IMG/VR virus record: IMGVR_UViG_3300044626_001587
Coordinates: 1 to 62,923 of that record
Source of the DNA: a virus
Strand: one strand, 5' to 3'
Length of the DNA: 62,923 nt
In this document: positions 28,014-36,947 of the stretch, one piece after another
Numbering within the stretch: position 1 is the stretch's first letter
How the letters are laid out: every line of letters starts with the position of its first letter
Notes under the pieces: model-generated
What the model saw: only the letters and a program-made list of their open reading frames with translations
Database searches by the model: none
What the model was told of the DNA's origin: nothing
Position numbers and translations under genes: made by a program

Positions 28014-28643
28014 CTATAGTGTGTTGGTGGTATTGATATTGTTACTTACCGGACTTTGGCCAGGTTTTAAAATTTCTTTAAAATAAAGTTTAGTAACCAA
28101 GCAGTTAAATTGTACTATCATATTTTGATAATCTGTTGAATTATTCCAAGACATTGGGTTATACGCAATAGATACTGGAAAAGCAGATATCAGTGATATT
28201 TTTTGTGTTTCTTCTCCTCCTTCAGACAGTGCTATAATATCGATTGTACAACTATAATCTTCTTTAAAACCAATAGTATAAATATCACGAAAAGACACTT
28301 CTTCTCTGAAAACAAAAAAGATCTTTTGTATCCAATTATACATTAATTTGCTGATTTCGTGGTTGTCTTCTTCAATAATAAAATTTATTACAATCGGTTG
28401 AAATTCTGCTCTAGAAGGAAACGGTTCTATCAAACCAAAACCATATCTTGGAATAGAAAGTTGATTTTTGAATTCTATACTAGGCATTTGAACAGCTTCT
28501 GCCTTATATCGAAGATTTTCTGCATTCGTAATTCCTGCAGCTTCAAGTATAGATTGGGTTGGATACAATAATACCTCAAATTTTGCTAGCCTTTGAGGCC
28601 TTGTTACTTGTTGTCTGAATTGTTGTAAGTTTATATTGGACAT
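28014..28643 (-). CDS. Tail-tube-like protein (gp19/gp54 type)
   Basis: 209 residues with the order typical of the T4 gp19 tube fold: RPQRLAKFEVLLYP, NLRYKAEAVQMPSIEF, IPRYGFGLIEPFPSRAEFQP, then INFIIEEDNHEISKLMYNWI and a second beta-rich half. T4 gp19 has 163 residues and gp54 (tube initiator) 320; this one is in between, so main tube protein or baseplate tube initiator are both possible. Its position upstream of the chaperone and tape-measure genes fits either. Confidence 0.7.
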   Translation of the reverse strand: MSNINLQQFRQQVTRPQRLAKFEVLLYPTQSILEAAGITNAENLRYKAEAVQMPSIEFKNQLSIPRYGFGLIEPFPSRAEFQPIVINFIIEEDNHEISKLMYNWIQKIFFVFREEVSFRDIYTIGFKEDYSCTIDIIALSEGGEETQKISLISAFPVSIAYNPMSWNNSTDYQNMIVQFNCLVTKLYFKEILKPGQSPVSNNINTTNTL

Positions 28644-28688
28644 TTCTTCCTACATATATTTTTGAAATGGGTAGACGTTAAGAGGAAT

Positions 28689-29135
28689 ATGAGTTACAAA
28701 GGATATTTCAAACCAAAAAATCCTCATAAGTATAAGGGCAATGCTAAAAATATTATTTATCGAAGTTCTCTCGAGCTGCGAATGATGAATTTTTTAGATA
28801 ATCATCCCTCTGTAGTTAGTTGGCAGAGCGAAGAATTGTTTGTTCCTTACAGATCACCAAAAGATAAAAAGGTTCATCGATATTTTCCTGACTTCATTAT
28901 TGAGATAAAAACAGCAGACGATCAATTGATTACAGAAATGATTGAAGTGAAACCATCTATCCAAACAAAAGAACCGGTCGTGAAAAAAACCCAAAAAGGT
29001 AAAGTGACAAAGGCTTCGCTAAGAGACATACTGATATGGGCAATCAACCAAGCAAAATGGGATGCTGCGAAACAGTATTGTATAAATAAGAACTGGAAGT
29101 TTAGAATCATCACAGAAAAAGATCTTAAGTTGTAA
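28689..29135 (+). CDS. gp4: Head completion protein gp4 (nuclease-like)
   Basis: ATG 28689 follows AGAGGA; the frame is open further upstream without a ribosome site. The product starts MSYKGYFKPKNPHKYKGNAK, the hallmark of T4 gp4, and continues with IYRSSLELRMMNFLDNHPSV, PDFIIEI and EVKP, the TnsA/PD-(D/E)XK-like core (E in SLE, D in PDF, ExK in EMIEVKP). gp4 completes DNA-filled heads before tail joining. It is divergent from the tail genes to its left and starts the rightward structural cluster, as in T4 (4, 53, 5). Confidence 0.93.
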   Translation: MSYKGYFKPKNPHKYKGNAKNIIYRSSLELRMMNFLDNHPSVVSWQSEELFVPYRSPKDKKVHRYFPDFIIEIKTADDQLITEMIEVKPSIQTKEPVVKKTQKGKVTKASLRDILIWAINQAKWDAAKQYCINKNWKFRIITEKDLKL

Positions 29136-29758
29136 TGGCAGCGTCAACACTAACAATTTTTGATCAAATTCTCAGCGAAGCTCAAGAAAAGGGCTTTGTT
29201 CCAGGTAAGAATGAAGAAGCCAAAAATTGGTTCAGAAGAAGAGCTCAAGACGTTCCAGATGTCAGCGAACGAGCTCTTGTTGCAGACAAAGTCCATAGAT
29301 TAGACGAATCACCAACTGTTGGTTCAATGTATTTGTTTAGATATGATCCAAAAACAAAAGATCAACTGCCTTATTATGATGCTTATCCATTGTTACTAAC
29401 ACTATCGTTCACATTCAACGGCTTCACTGGTCTAAACTTACATTATCTACCATCGATGTTAAGAGCTTCTTTGATGGATAAGTTATATGCAATTTCAAAC
29501 ACACCAGAATTTACACCAGACAAAAAAATTCTAGCCAATTATGCACTGTTGAATGGATTCAAGTCGTTCAAAGCTTTCAAACCATGTTATAAGAGATATC
29601 TATTTACCAACGTACGATCAAAATTTTTGTTCGTTGCTCCTTCTGAATGGGACATAGCACTGTTTTTACCGTTAGCTCAATTTCAAAAAGCCACTGAAAG
29701 TACAATACATAGTGACAGTGTTCGCGTTGTAGGAAAAAGACGAAAAGGATTGTTTTAA
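29135..29758 (+). CDS. Conserved virion-associated protein, unknown role, 207 aa
   Basis: The ATG overlaps the gp4 stop. The central part, GSMYLFRYDPKTKDQLPYYD, then PLLLTLSFTFNGFTGLNLHYLP and LRASLMDKLYAIS, is a strongly conserved block I recognise from T4-like phages of aquatic bacteria. It sits among head-completion and baseplate genes. Some annotations may call it a DNA-end protector, but I cannot confirm that. A structural role is inferred from position. Confidence 0.7.
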   Translation: MAASTLTIFDQILSEAQEKGFVPGKNEEAKNWFRRRAQDVPDVSERALVADKVHRLDESPTVGSMYLFRYDPKTKDQLPYYDAYPLLLTLSFTFNGFTGLNLHYLPSMLRASLMDKLYAISNTPEFTPDKKILANYALLNGFKSFKAFKPCYKRYLFTNVRSKFLFVAPSEWDIALFLPLAQFQKATESTIHSDSVRVVGKRRKGLF

Positions 29759-30822
29759 TGACGACGGGAGTTTTAGAACAAAGCGCTAATCAAATTAGTA
29801 ACTTTTTTCAAGGGTTTTTTGAAAGTTTTTCAGATGTTTCAGAATCATTAACTGGTCTGCCTATTGAATCTAATATAATTAATAGTAGGTTCGAATTTCA
29901 ACAACAAACTGGTGATGTTCTAAATTTTGAGTATCCTAATAGTTTAGTAGATAAAACAAGATATTTTTGTCAATTGACATTTTTAAAAAATGCTAGGTTT
30001 ACACCATTAAACATAGATTCTGTACCTGGACAATTAAATGGAAGAACACCTTTAACAAACATTTTTTTACCAATTCCAATGAATTTCACACAAGGAAAAC
30101 TTGAGCATGATTTTGAAGCAACATCAATTTTAGATACTTTATTTGCTGCAGTTGAAGGAGCTGTTCAACTTACATATTCTCAAGCATCTGATATAACGCC
30201 AATGGGTGCAATACAAAGATTAGCTGGTATGGCACGAGGAGGTATTGATATTGCTAATCTATTAGCAAGCACAAATCAACGAATTATCAATCGTGGTTTT
30301 TTGGTTATGTACAAGCGGCCATTAAATAGAGAATTTCAATTTACCTGGATACTTCACCCAAGAAATAAAACAGAAGCAGAAACTTTAGTAGCAATTTGTG
30401 AAATTATGAAATTTTGTTGCGCAGCGTCAGTGGGTTCATTAACTTTAAATGAAGCAATTGGAAATACATTAATTGGGGCTGATGGTATTGTGAGTTCATT
30501 TGATGCATCAAATTTAGTAATACAGTATCCTAACGAACTTCGAATGAGAATGTTATATTTGGATGATCAAGGAAATTTAAAACCTATCTTTAATCCTGAA
30601 ATGCATTTTGGTTATGTCGAATCCTTACAAATAGACCATTTTGATGAAGCTAGCTTACCAGCTGGTTTTTTTACAGGCACAAATTATCCCATCTTGACAA
30701 CAATTCAAATGACAGTTATGGAAAATAGAATTATGTTTAAAAAGCACTTTACACGTAATAGAGAATTTGAACAAGCTGGTTTTCAATCACAAGAAATTCC
30801 TACTGGACTTTTAGATGAGTAG
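29758..30822 (+). CDS. gp48: Baseplate tail-tube cap (gp48-like)
   Basis: 354 residues (T4 gp48 is 364). Seen: a hydrophobic, Phe-rich start, ARFTPLNIDS, TNIFLPIPMNFTQGKLEHDF, the NREFQFTWILHPRNKTEAET segment typical of the gp48/gp54 fold, and a C-terminal beta-rich part. gp48 caps the baseplate hub and nucleates the tube together with gp54. Its neighbours gp53 and hub proteins agree. Assignment to gp48 rather than gp54 rests on length. Confidence 0.75.
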   Translation: MTTGVLEQSANQISNFFQGFFESFSDVSESLTGLPIESNIINSRFEFQQQTGDVLNFEYPNSLVDKTRYFCQLTFLKNARFTPLNIDSVPGQLNGRTPLTNIFLPIPMNFTQGKLEHDFEATSILDTLFAAVEGAVQLTYSQASDITPMGAIQRLAGMARGGIDIANLLASTNQRIINRGFLVMYKRPLNREFQFTWILHPRNKTEAETLVAICEIMKFCCAASVGSLTLNEAIGNTLIGADGIVSSFDASNLVIQYPNELRMRMLYLDDQGNLKPIFNPEMHFGYVESLQIDHFDEASLPAGFFTGTNYPILTTIQMTVMENRIMFKKHFTRNREFEQAGFQSQEIPTGLLDE

Positions 30823-31489
30823 ATTTATAAACCCAAGCAACCAGCTTTTCAAAAATTGGCCAATCATTAGGTACAATGGAACAGCAATTCAACGGTTTCA
30901 ATCAAAAATAGCTATAGTTGATGCAATAAGAGGTGATCCTTTTATTTGTCAATTCTACACCATTCAACAGTCTGATAAAAGACCAGATATTGTTTCAAGA
31001 AGAATGTATGGTACACCAGAATATGATTGGCTAATTTTAACTCTCAATGTAACAATAGATCCGTTCTTTGAGTGGCCTATGGACAATCTAACATTTGAAC
31101 AATTTATAGAAGACAAGTATAAAACTTCAAATCAATCTGGTTTTGTGTATGCAAGGGCTACAACATATAATTATATACAACTAAAACAACTTTCAAGTAA
31201 CACATTGTCAATACAACAATATAATAATTTAGCGCCAGAATTGCAAAAATATTGGAAACCTATTGACAATAATGAAGGAACAATAAATTATGCATACAAT
31301 TACGTAGGATACGAACTTTCAAAAGGCGGATACGACTCTTTATCATCAGCTGAAAAACAATATTGGAGTGAGCAATCTTATTATGATTATGAAATCCAAA
31401 AAAATAACAATAACAAAGTAATATCGTTGATATCGCCTAGCTATATCTCTCGCGTTGTAGACCAACATAGTACATTGATTAGGACATAA
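30815..31489 (+). CDS. gp53: Baseplate wedge protein gp53
   Basis: It starts inside the end of the previous gene. Recognised by VDAIRGDPFICQFYTIQQ, RPDIVSRRMYGTPEYDWLIL, and DPFFEWPMDNLTFEQFIEDK, which is the gp53 signature (a short-distance YGTPxYDWLIL followed by DPFFxWP). T4 gp53 (196 aa) clips wedges together around the hub. The C-terminal part has extra Tyr/Gln/Asn-rich residues. It lies between the tube cap and the hub, as expected. Confidence 0.9.
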   Translation: MSRFINPSNQLFKNWPIIRYNGTAIQRFQSKIAIVDAIRGDPFICQFYTIQQSDKRPDIVSRRMYGTPEYDWLILTLNVTIDPFFEWPMDNLTFEQFIEDKYKTSNQSGFVYARATTYNYIQLKQLSSNTLSIQQYNNLAPELQKYWKPIDNNEGTINYAYNYVGYELSKGGYDSLSSAEKQYWSEQSYYDYEIQKNNNNKVISLISPSYISRVVDQHSTLIRT

Positions 31490-31490
31490 T

Positions 31491-32837
31491 ATGAGTATGG
31501 ACAGTGTTGATGTTAAAGTATCTGTTCAGGATAGTAGATATAATTACACTCTTACTATTGGACCGGTAATAAACCAATTTGTCATTTGTGAATCATTTTC
31601 CTCACAATTTATGTATGGCCATTTCTTTTCTGAAGCTACGAATGAGATTCTACAAGAAATTGTTCTTCCTGTAGCAATTAGAATAGAAATAACAAGTCCA
31701 TTCGATGAACAAGACACCGATGGTCAAACTAAACAAAATAAATTTGCAAAGACGTTTATAGTATATTCAGCTGTTGATCATTTTGTTGCTGCTAGTGGGG
31801 TGAGAACAGTAAAATACTTGTTCTGTAGTCCTGAAATGATGATCTCTGTTTCAAAAAATATTTGCAAAGGCTGGGATGATAAAACAATGTCTGAGATTAT
31901 TGAAGACATTGTAAAGAGCCACATGAAGTATGAAAATCAACAATCCATTCCTGAAATTGAGAAAGATAATTCCGAAGGAAGCGTGAAATTTTTAGCGACT
32001 AAGCAACCAATAATAGAAGTGATTAACAATATAAGAGAATTAGCTGTAGATAGTGACGGCTACCCATTTGTTTTCTTTGAAAACAAAAAAGGCTTCAATT
32101 TTAAATCAATAAAAAAAATGCTTGAAAATGTCGATAATATACCAAAATTATCATTATCGCACAATTTAGAAGGTGAAACAGCATTACCTACTCAAACACA
32201 AATTCATATATTGAAAATAGATCAATCGTTTGATCTGTATAATGCAATTAATCAAGGAGGATTGTGCGGTACCGTTTATCCAATAGACATCTACAATCGT
32301 AAGTCGACAGAATGGAAGAATGACGAAGAACAATTTACAATAAACAAAGAGTTATTCACGTCTGTGAATTCTCATCCAATTTTTGAACAAGAAACAATAG
32401 ACAGTTTCATTTCTTCTCAAAATAGTAACGAAGCAGAAACTTATGGACCCAAAATATTTTTGCCAGTAACTGATGGATCTTATATGGACACATTGAAAGA
32501 TAAACTGTTTAAAAAACAAGCAGCAGAGTTTTTTCTTTCTTCATCATGTTTAATAGAAGCTGCTCAATTTAGAAGTACCTCTATTTTTGAACTTGGAACG
32601 TGTTGTGATGTTTCGTTTGAGAGAAATACTGAACATACTGAACAAGAAGATATTAGAGTTAATGACAAAAGCTTATTGAATGGAAGATTTTTGATAACAA
32701 AAATCATGCATACAATAATTGGAAAGGACTCAACACCAGCTGTTTACAATCAAACATTACAATTGTGTAAGTTTGGTTATGAAGAAGAAATTGAACAAGC
32801 TCAAGAACCACAGCAGCAACAACAGCAGGAGCAGTAA
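31491..32837 (+). CDS. gp27: Baseplate hub protein (gp27-like)
   Basis: 448 residues (T4 gp27 is 391). Visible blocks: a beta-rich start (VKVSVQDSRYNYTLTIGP), FVVYSAVDHF-type strand, RTVKYLFCSPEMMISVSKNI, KFLATKQPIIEVINNIREL and DGYPFVFFENKKGFNF. These match the hub fold shared by gp27 and Mu gpD. Three gp27 form a ring that holds the gp5 spike. A Gln-rich tail ends the protein. It is followed immediately by gp5. Confidence 0.82.
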   Translation: MSMDSVDVKVSVQDSRYNYTLTIGPVINQFVICESFSSQFMYGHFFSEATNEILQEIVLPVAIRIEITSPFDEQDTDGQTKQNKFAKTFIVYSAVDHFVAASGVRTVKYLFCSPEMMISVSKNICKGWDDKTMSEIIEDIVKSHMKYENQQSIPEIEKDNSEGSVKFLATKQPIIEVINNIRELAVDSDGYPFVFFENKKGFNFKSIKKMLENVDNIPKLSLSHNLEGETALPTQTQIHILKIDQSFDLYNAINQGGLCGTVYPIDIYNRKSTEWKNDEEQFTINKELFTSVNSHPIFEQETIDSFISSQNSNEAETYGPKIFLPVTDGSYMDTLKDKLFKKQAAEFFLSSSCLIEAAQFRSTSIFELGTCCDVSFERNTEHTEQEDIRVNDKSLLNGRFLITKIMHTIIGKDSTPAVYNQTLQLCKFGYEEEIEQAQEPQQQQQQEQ

Positions 32838-34277
32838 ATGTTGAACTCTTTTTTATTCAATCAACAGTTTATTTGGTTCATTGGTAGAGTTATCGATGTT
32901 AATGATCCAGACGAGGCTGGAAGAATAAAGGTAAAAGCAGTTCCTTTCTATGATTCTATTGATGATGATCTTATACCTTGGGCACAAGTTATGCAACCTA
33001 TCCAAAGTGCTGCAAAGGACGGTATTGGCATTTCGCCAACGGGTATTCAAGTTGATAGTGCTGTAATTGGTTTTTTTCTAGATGGAAAATACGCACAACA
33101 ACCATTTGTGTTGGGTACTTTTGGTGGTAAAGGGGATGTTAGCGGATATGCAAAACAAAAAACACCAGAAAGAGTAACTCTACCGCCAATTGGTTTTAGC
33201 CCTTCATCAGCAGCCGATCCAGTTTATACTGATAATAAAGTATTAAAAACAAGCTCTGGTCACGTTATTGAAATAGATGATACACCACAAAACGAAAGAA
33301 TATTAATTTTTCACAAAAGTGGTTCTTCTGTAGAAATCAATTCTAGTGGCAGATTTGTTTTGAGGACTGTTGGTGATTCTTATGATCTTACAGCAAAAAA
33401 TAAGATAAGCTACACAGGAGGTAATGTTACTTTTTACAGTAATGGCTTTATTGATATAAAGAGCAATCAACCTTGTTATATCCAATCTACATCAAATTGT
33501 TATGTAGTATCTAATGATACAATACATCTACAAGCACCAAATATTGAATTAAATTATGTTTTAGCAAATACTGCAGAAGGCACTTCTAATGTACCTAATA
33601 CTTTTCTTCGAAGGTTAACACGAGAACAAGAACGTTCTATTGAAAGTGCCAATCTTGAATTTATTCAAAGCAGCCCATTCAATCAAGCAATGGGTTTTGC
33701 TGGAGGTGGTGGTGATGTTATACTTGGTCCAGAAGATACTACACCTCAATGTGGCCCAGAATGTAGTGATCCAAATAATAATAATGCTTATAAACATAAC
33801 ATTGTAGGTTTTTTAGAAAAAGTTATTGCAGATGCTAACAATGGTTTATGGAGAGAGAACGGTTCAAGTGAAGCTAGAGAAAATATTATGAATACGTATA
33901 AAAGTGTAGGATTTCAAGTAGCAGGAGTACAAACACCATGGTGTGCTGCTTTCGTAGGCTATGTGCTACGAAGTACGTGCTATAAATATCATCCAACATT
34001 AGCTGCAGCTGGTTATGATAATTATGGAGATGCTTATATTCAAGATAATCACCAAGCAGCACAACAGTTGATAAGAACCGGGTCTGTACAAAGAGGAGAT
34101 ATTGTAGTGTTTGATAGAGTTGGGGGTACAGGCCATGTTGCTTTTTTCTGGGGCTATGAGAGAGTTAATGATAGTTTAATATGGGTAGGGGGAAATCAAT
34201 CAAACAATGTAACTATAAACCGACGACCTTTATCTACAACAAATCTTAGAAGCGTCAGAAAACCAGTGGAGTGTTAG
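32838..34277 (+). CDS. gp5: Baseplate hub spike gp5 with C-terminal peptidase domain
   Basis: Three parts are visible in 479 residues. Residues 10-100 are the gp5 OB-fold (GRVIDVNDPDEAGRIKVKAV, DSAVIGFFLDGKYAQQPFVL). Residues about 135-250 are the start of the spike beta-helix (VEINSSGRFVLRTVG). Residues about 320-479 are a CHAP/NlpC-like amidase or endopeptidase (the TIGR02594 type) with C369 in TPWCAAFVGYVLR, H433 in GHVAFFWGY and N453 in VGGNQSNN. T4 gp5 instead carries a lysozyme in the middle. The spike therefore probably cuts peptide cross-links in the host wall. Confidence 0.85.
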   Translation: MLNSFLFNQQFIWFIGRVIDVNDPDEAGRIKVKAVPFYDSIDDDLIPWAQVMQPIQSAAKDGIGISPTGIQVDSAVIGFFLDGKYAQQPFVLGTFGGKGDVSGYAKQKTPERVTLPPIGFSPSSAADPVYTDNKVLKTSSGHVIEIDDTPQNERILIFHKSGSSVEINSSGRFVLRTVGDSYDLTAKNKISYTGGNVTFYSNGFIDIKSNQPCYIQSTSNCYVVSNDTIHLQAPNIELNYVLANTAEGTSNVPNTFLRRLTREQERSIESANLEFIQSSPFNQAMGFAGGGGDVILGPEDTTPQCGPECSDPNNNNAYKHNIVGFLEKVIADANNGLWRENGSSEARENIMNTYKSVGFQVAGVQTPWCAAFVGYVLRSTCYKYHPTLAAAGYDNYGDAYIQDNHQAAQQLIRTGSVQRGDIVVFDRVGGTGHVAFFWGYERVNDSLIWVGGNQSNNVTINRRPLSTTNLRSVRKPVEC

Positions 34278-34278
34278 T

Positions 34279-34788
34279 ATGTCACCAGTAAAAAAAGATC
34301 TTATTATTCAAAAATTATCAACCGGAGCTTTGTTCCCTCACACAATTCCAAACTCAAAAAAATGGTCATCAAGAGCTGGTCAACTTACACTTACTAGACT
34401 GGACATTACAAACAATTTACTTGCGTTGAATGAAAAGGTTGTTGAAAGAGTTGAGACACAGTTTCCTGGTGATTTGAGGATAAACAGTGGATTTCGTTCT
34501 GGAACAGGAGGTTCACAACACAACGCAGGAATGGCAGTTGATTTGCAGTTGATTTCTCCTTCAGGGGATCCTACAAAATCAATAGAAATTGCAAAATGGA
34601 TGCAATCATTTTGTGAATTTGATCAATTGGCTATTGAATACAGTGCTTCTAATCCAAAAAGATGTTGGATTCATTGCTCTTACATTCTTCCTAAATATGG
34701 GAGAAACAGATTTAAAATTTATACATGGGACGCTGGGTCAAAAAATATAGTTGTTGCAACCGATAAGTTTATAGATAGAACAAAGTAA
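34279..34788 (+). CDS. Peptidase M15 (D-Ala-D-Ala carboxypeptidase-like) protein, 169 aa
   Basis: The zinc site of the M15 family is complete: H81 and D88 in GSQHNAGMAVDLQL, then E120 in LAIEYS and H132 in WIHCSY. M15 enzymes cleave peptidoglycan peptide stems; phage members include endolysins. Its place between gp5 and gp25, 1 bp from both, argues for a virion- or baseplate-associated role in infection rather than lysis, but an endolysin cannot be ruled out. No signal peptide is seen. Confidence 0.85.
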   Translation: MSPVKKDLIIQKLSTGALFPHTIPNSKKWSSRAGQLTLTRLDITNNLLALNEKVVERVETQFPGDLRINSGFRSGTGGSQHNAGMAVDLQLISPSGDPTKSIEIAKWMQSFCEFDQLAIEYSASNPKRCWIHCSYILPKYGRNRFKIYTWDAGSKNIVVATDKFIDRTK

Positions 34789-34789
34789 A

Positions 34790-35197
34790 ATGGAAAAAAC
34801 TGAGTTAAATCAAAGGCCAATTTTATATAAAGGTATCGGAAGAACGTTTAAAAAACACCCAATTAATAACGACATCGTTGTAAACGTTGATGAGCTAAAT
34901 GTTAGAGACGCTATTCTCAATTTATTTTTTACAAGATCGTATGAAAGACCGTACAGTGATGTTGGTATTGGTATTGAGCAATATTTGTTTGAACCAATGG
35001 ACAGAACCACTTCTATCCTTCTTCAGGATATGATAGAAACAAATTTGAAAAGATGGGAGCCTAGATGTAATTTAATTGATGTTTCTGTGCAACCAAACTA
35101 TGATGAAAATTCTTATGATGTAAACCTTAGATTTAAGATTATAAATAACAATAACAATGTGTTTTCAATCAACTTACCACTGAAACGGTTACGTTAA
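34790..35197 (+). CDS. gp25: Baseplate wedge protein gp25
   Basis: 135 residues, matching T4 gp25 (132). Typical features: NDIVVNVDELNVRDAILNLF, FTRSYERPYSDVGIGIEQYL, FEPMDRTTSILLQDMIETNL and the EPR core motif (RWEPR) that binds sheath and gp6. gp25 is the sheath-initiator wedge protein present in all contractile injection systems. It overlaps the gp6 start by one base. Confidence 0.95.
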   Translation: MEKTELNQRPILYKGIGRTFKKHPINNDIVVNVDELNVRDAILNLFFTRSYERPYSDVGIGIEQYLFEPMDRTTSILLQDMIETNLKRWEPRCNLIDVSVQPNYDENSYDVNLRFKIINNNNNVFSINLPLKRLR

Positions 35198-36945
35198 TGG
35201 CCAATACAGTATTGCTACTAAACGATTTATCTTTTAGTGGTATTAAAAATTCTTTAAGAGCTTACTTATCTCAACAAGGTGAGTTTACAGATTATAATTT
35301 TGAAGGATCAAATTTAGCAGCGCTAGTTGATTTGTTAGCGTACAACACACAACAAAATGGCTATATGCTCAATATGATTTTCAATGAAGGATTCATTGAT
35401 TCAGCTCAAACATACGATGCAATTGCCTCTCACGCAAAAGAACTTAGTTATACACCAAGATCACAAAAATCTTCAAGAGCTGTTTGCACAGTTTCAGTAA
35501 CACCTCCTGCGGGCCAGAACCCATCTTCTATCATAATTCCCGCAAACACTGTATTTTCTAGCAGAGGTGCAAACTCTGCATATTCGTTTAGAACAATAGA
35601 TCCTTTTGTGTTATCTTTGTCTAATGTAATATCTTCAGGTGGCTCAACATTTTACAAATACTCGCTTCCAAATATCTCGGTCTATGAAGGTCCTATATTT
35701 ACAGAAACATATGTTGCAAACAATAATGACCAAGGACAAGAGTTTACCATATTCAATTCAAACGTAGATACAGAAAGTATTGTTGTTACTGTTGGGGGCT
35801 CTACTTATAACAAAGCAACCAGTTTGTTGGATTTTACAAATGAATCAAACATTTTCTTTGTAGAAACAACGTACAACTCCAAGTACAAAGTAACTTTTGG
35901 AGATGGAACAATTGGTAGAAGACCAGACACTGGTGCCTTCATTTCTATATCATATAGGGTTCCTGTAGGAGAACCTGCCAATGGTGTTGCTAACTTGATT
36001 GCAGGAACAATCGGTGGTTATTCGAATGTTCAAGTACAAGTAACTTCAAACTCTGCAGGGGGAGCACCAAGAGAATCCGTTTCTTCAATTAAATATTATG
36101 CACCAAGATGGTACCAAACTAGAGAACGAGCTGTCACAGTAAATGATTACGAAACATTGTTAAAGGTTAATTTCCCTGAAATCAAAGCAATAAATGTTTA
36201 TGGAGGGGATGAATTAGATCCTCCTCAGTTTGGTAAGGTAGCTCTTTCAATTGATCTTGCTGATGCTGATGGTGTATCAAAGGGAAGACAAGATTTATAT
36301 TCAACATTTTTGAAAAACAGAAGTCCTGTAACAATCCAACCAATCTTCATTGACCCAGAGTTCCTTAATGTTAGGGTTAACTCAACGGTCAAGTTTGATC
36401 CAGCCATAACCCTTGTTTCTTCTTTTCAGCTACAGACAGCAGTGCTAGCAGCAATCAGTCAATTTAACACCACTAATCTTGAGGATTTCAATACAACTCT
36501 CTATTTAAGTAGATTAATGGAAGCTATCAATAGAGTTAATCCAGCTATTGTTAGCAACGAAACAACTTTAACAATGCAGAAAACCATTGAACTAAAGCAA
36601 AACAGCACCGCTGTTTATTCAACACTGTTTCACAATAGTATTGAACCTGGATCTCTTCAAAGTACAGCATTCACATTTAATAAAGATACTTGTTTCTTTG
36701 GTGATTCAAATGGTTCAATACAATTATTCAGTCTTCAAGCAAATACGACACAAGTAATTACTGCAAATGCTGGCCTAATTGATTACAACACAGGAAGAGT
36801 TGATATTAGAGCTATTTCAATTTCATCTGTTTCAGGAACTCTTACATTCACCGCAACACCTCAAAATCAAGATATTTCGTCCAAACAAAATAGTATAATT
36901 CAAATTGACATGGATCAAGCCGCAGTTCAAGCTGTAAGGAAATAG
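35197..36945 (+). CDS. gp6: Baseplate wedge protein gp6
   Basis: 582 residues (T4 gp6 is 660). The start has LVDLLAYNTQQNGYMLNMIFN, a hallmark of gp6/gpJ-like wedge proteins. The middle has AKELSYTPRSQKSSRAVCTV and a FGDGTIGRRP loop. A core-domain motif ERAVTVNDYETLLKVNFPEI, then INVYGGDELDPPQFGKV follows. gp6 dimers form the ring that triggers baseplate opening. It sits between gp25 and the gp7-like gene as in T4. Confidence 0.93.
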   Translation: MANTVLLLNDLSFSGIKNSLRAYLSQQGEFTDYNFEGSNLAALVDLLAYNTQQNGYMLNMIFNEGFIDSAQTYDAIASHAKELSYTPRSQKSSRAVCTVSVTPPAGQNPSSIIIPANTVFSSRGANSAYSFRTIDPFVLSLSNVISSGGSTFYKYSLPNISVYEGPIFTETYVANNNDQGQEFTIFNSNVDTESIVVTVGGSTYNKATSLLDFTNESNIFFVETTYNSKYKVTFGDGTIGRRPDTGAFISISYRVPVGEPANGVANLIAGTIGGYSNVQVQVTSNSAGGAPRESVSSIKYYAPRWYQTRERAVTVNDYETLLKVNFPEIKAINVYGGDELDPPQFGKVALSIDLADADGVSKGRQDLYSTFLKNRSPVTIQPIFIDPEFLNVRVNSTVKFDPAITLVSSFQLQTAVLAAISQFNTTNLEDFNTTLYLSRLMEAINRVNPAIVSNETTLTMQKTIELKQNSTAVYSTLFHNSIEPGSLQSTAFTFNKDTCFFGDSNGSIQLFSLQANTTQVITANAGLIDYNTGRVDIRAISISSVSGTLTFTATPQNQDISSKQNSIIQIDMDQAAVQAVRK

Positions 36946-36947
36946 CT

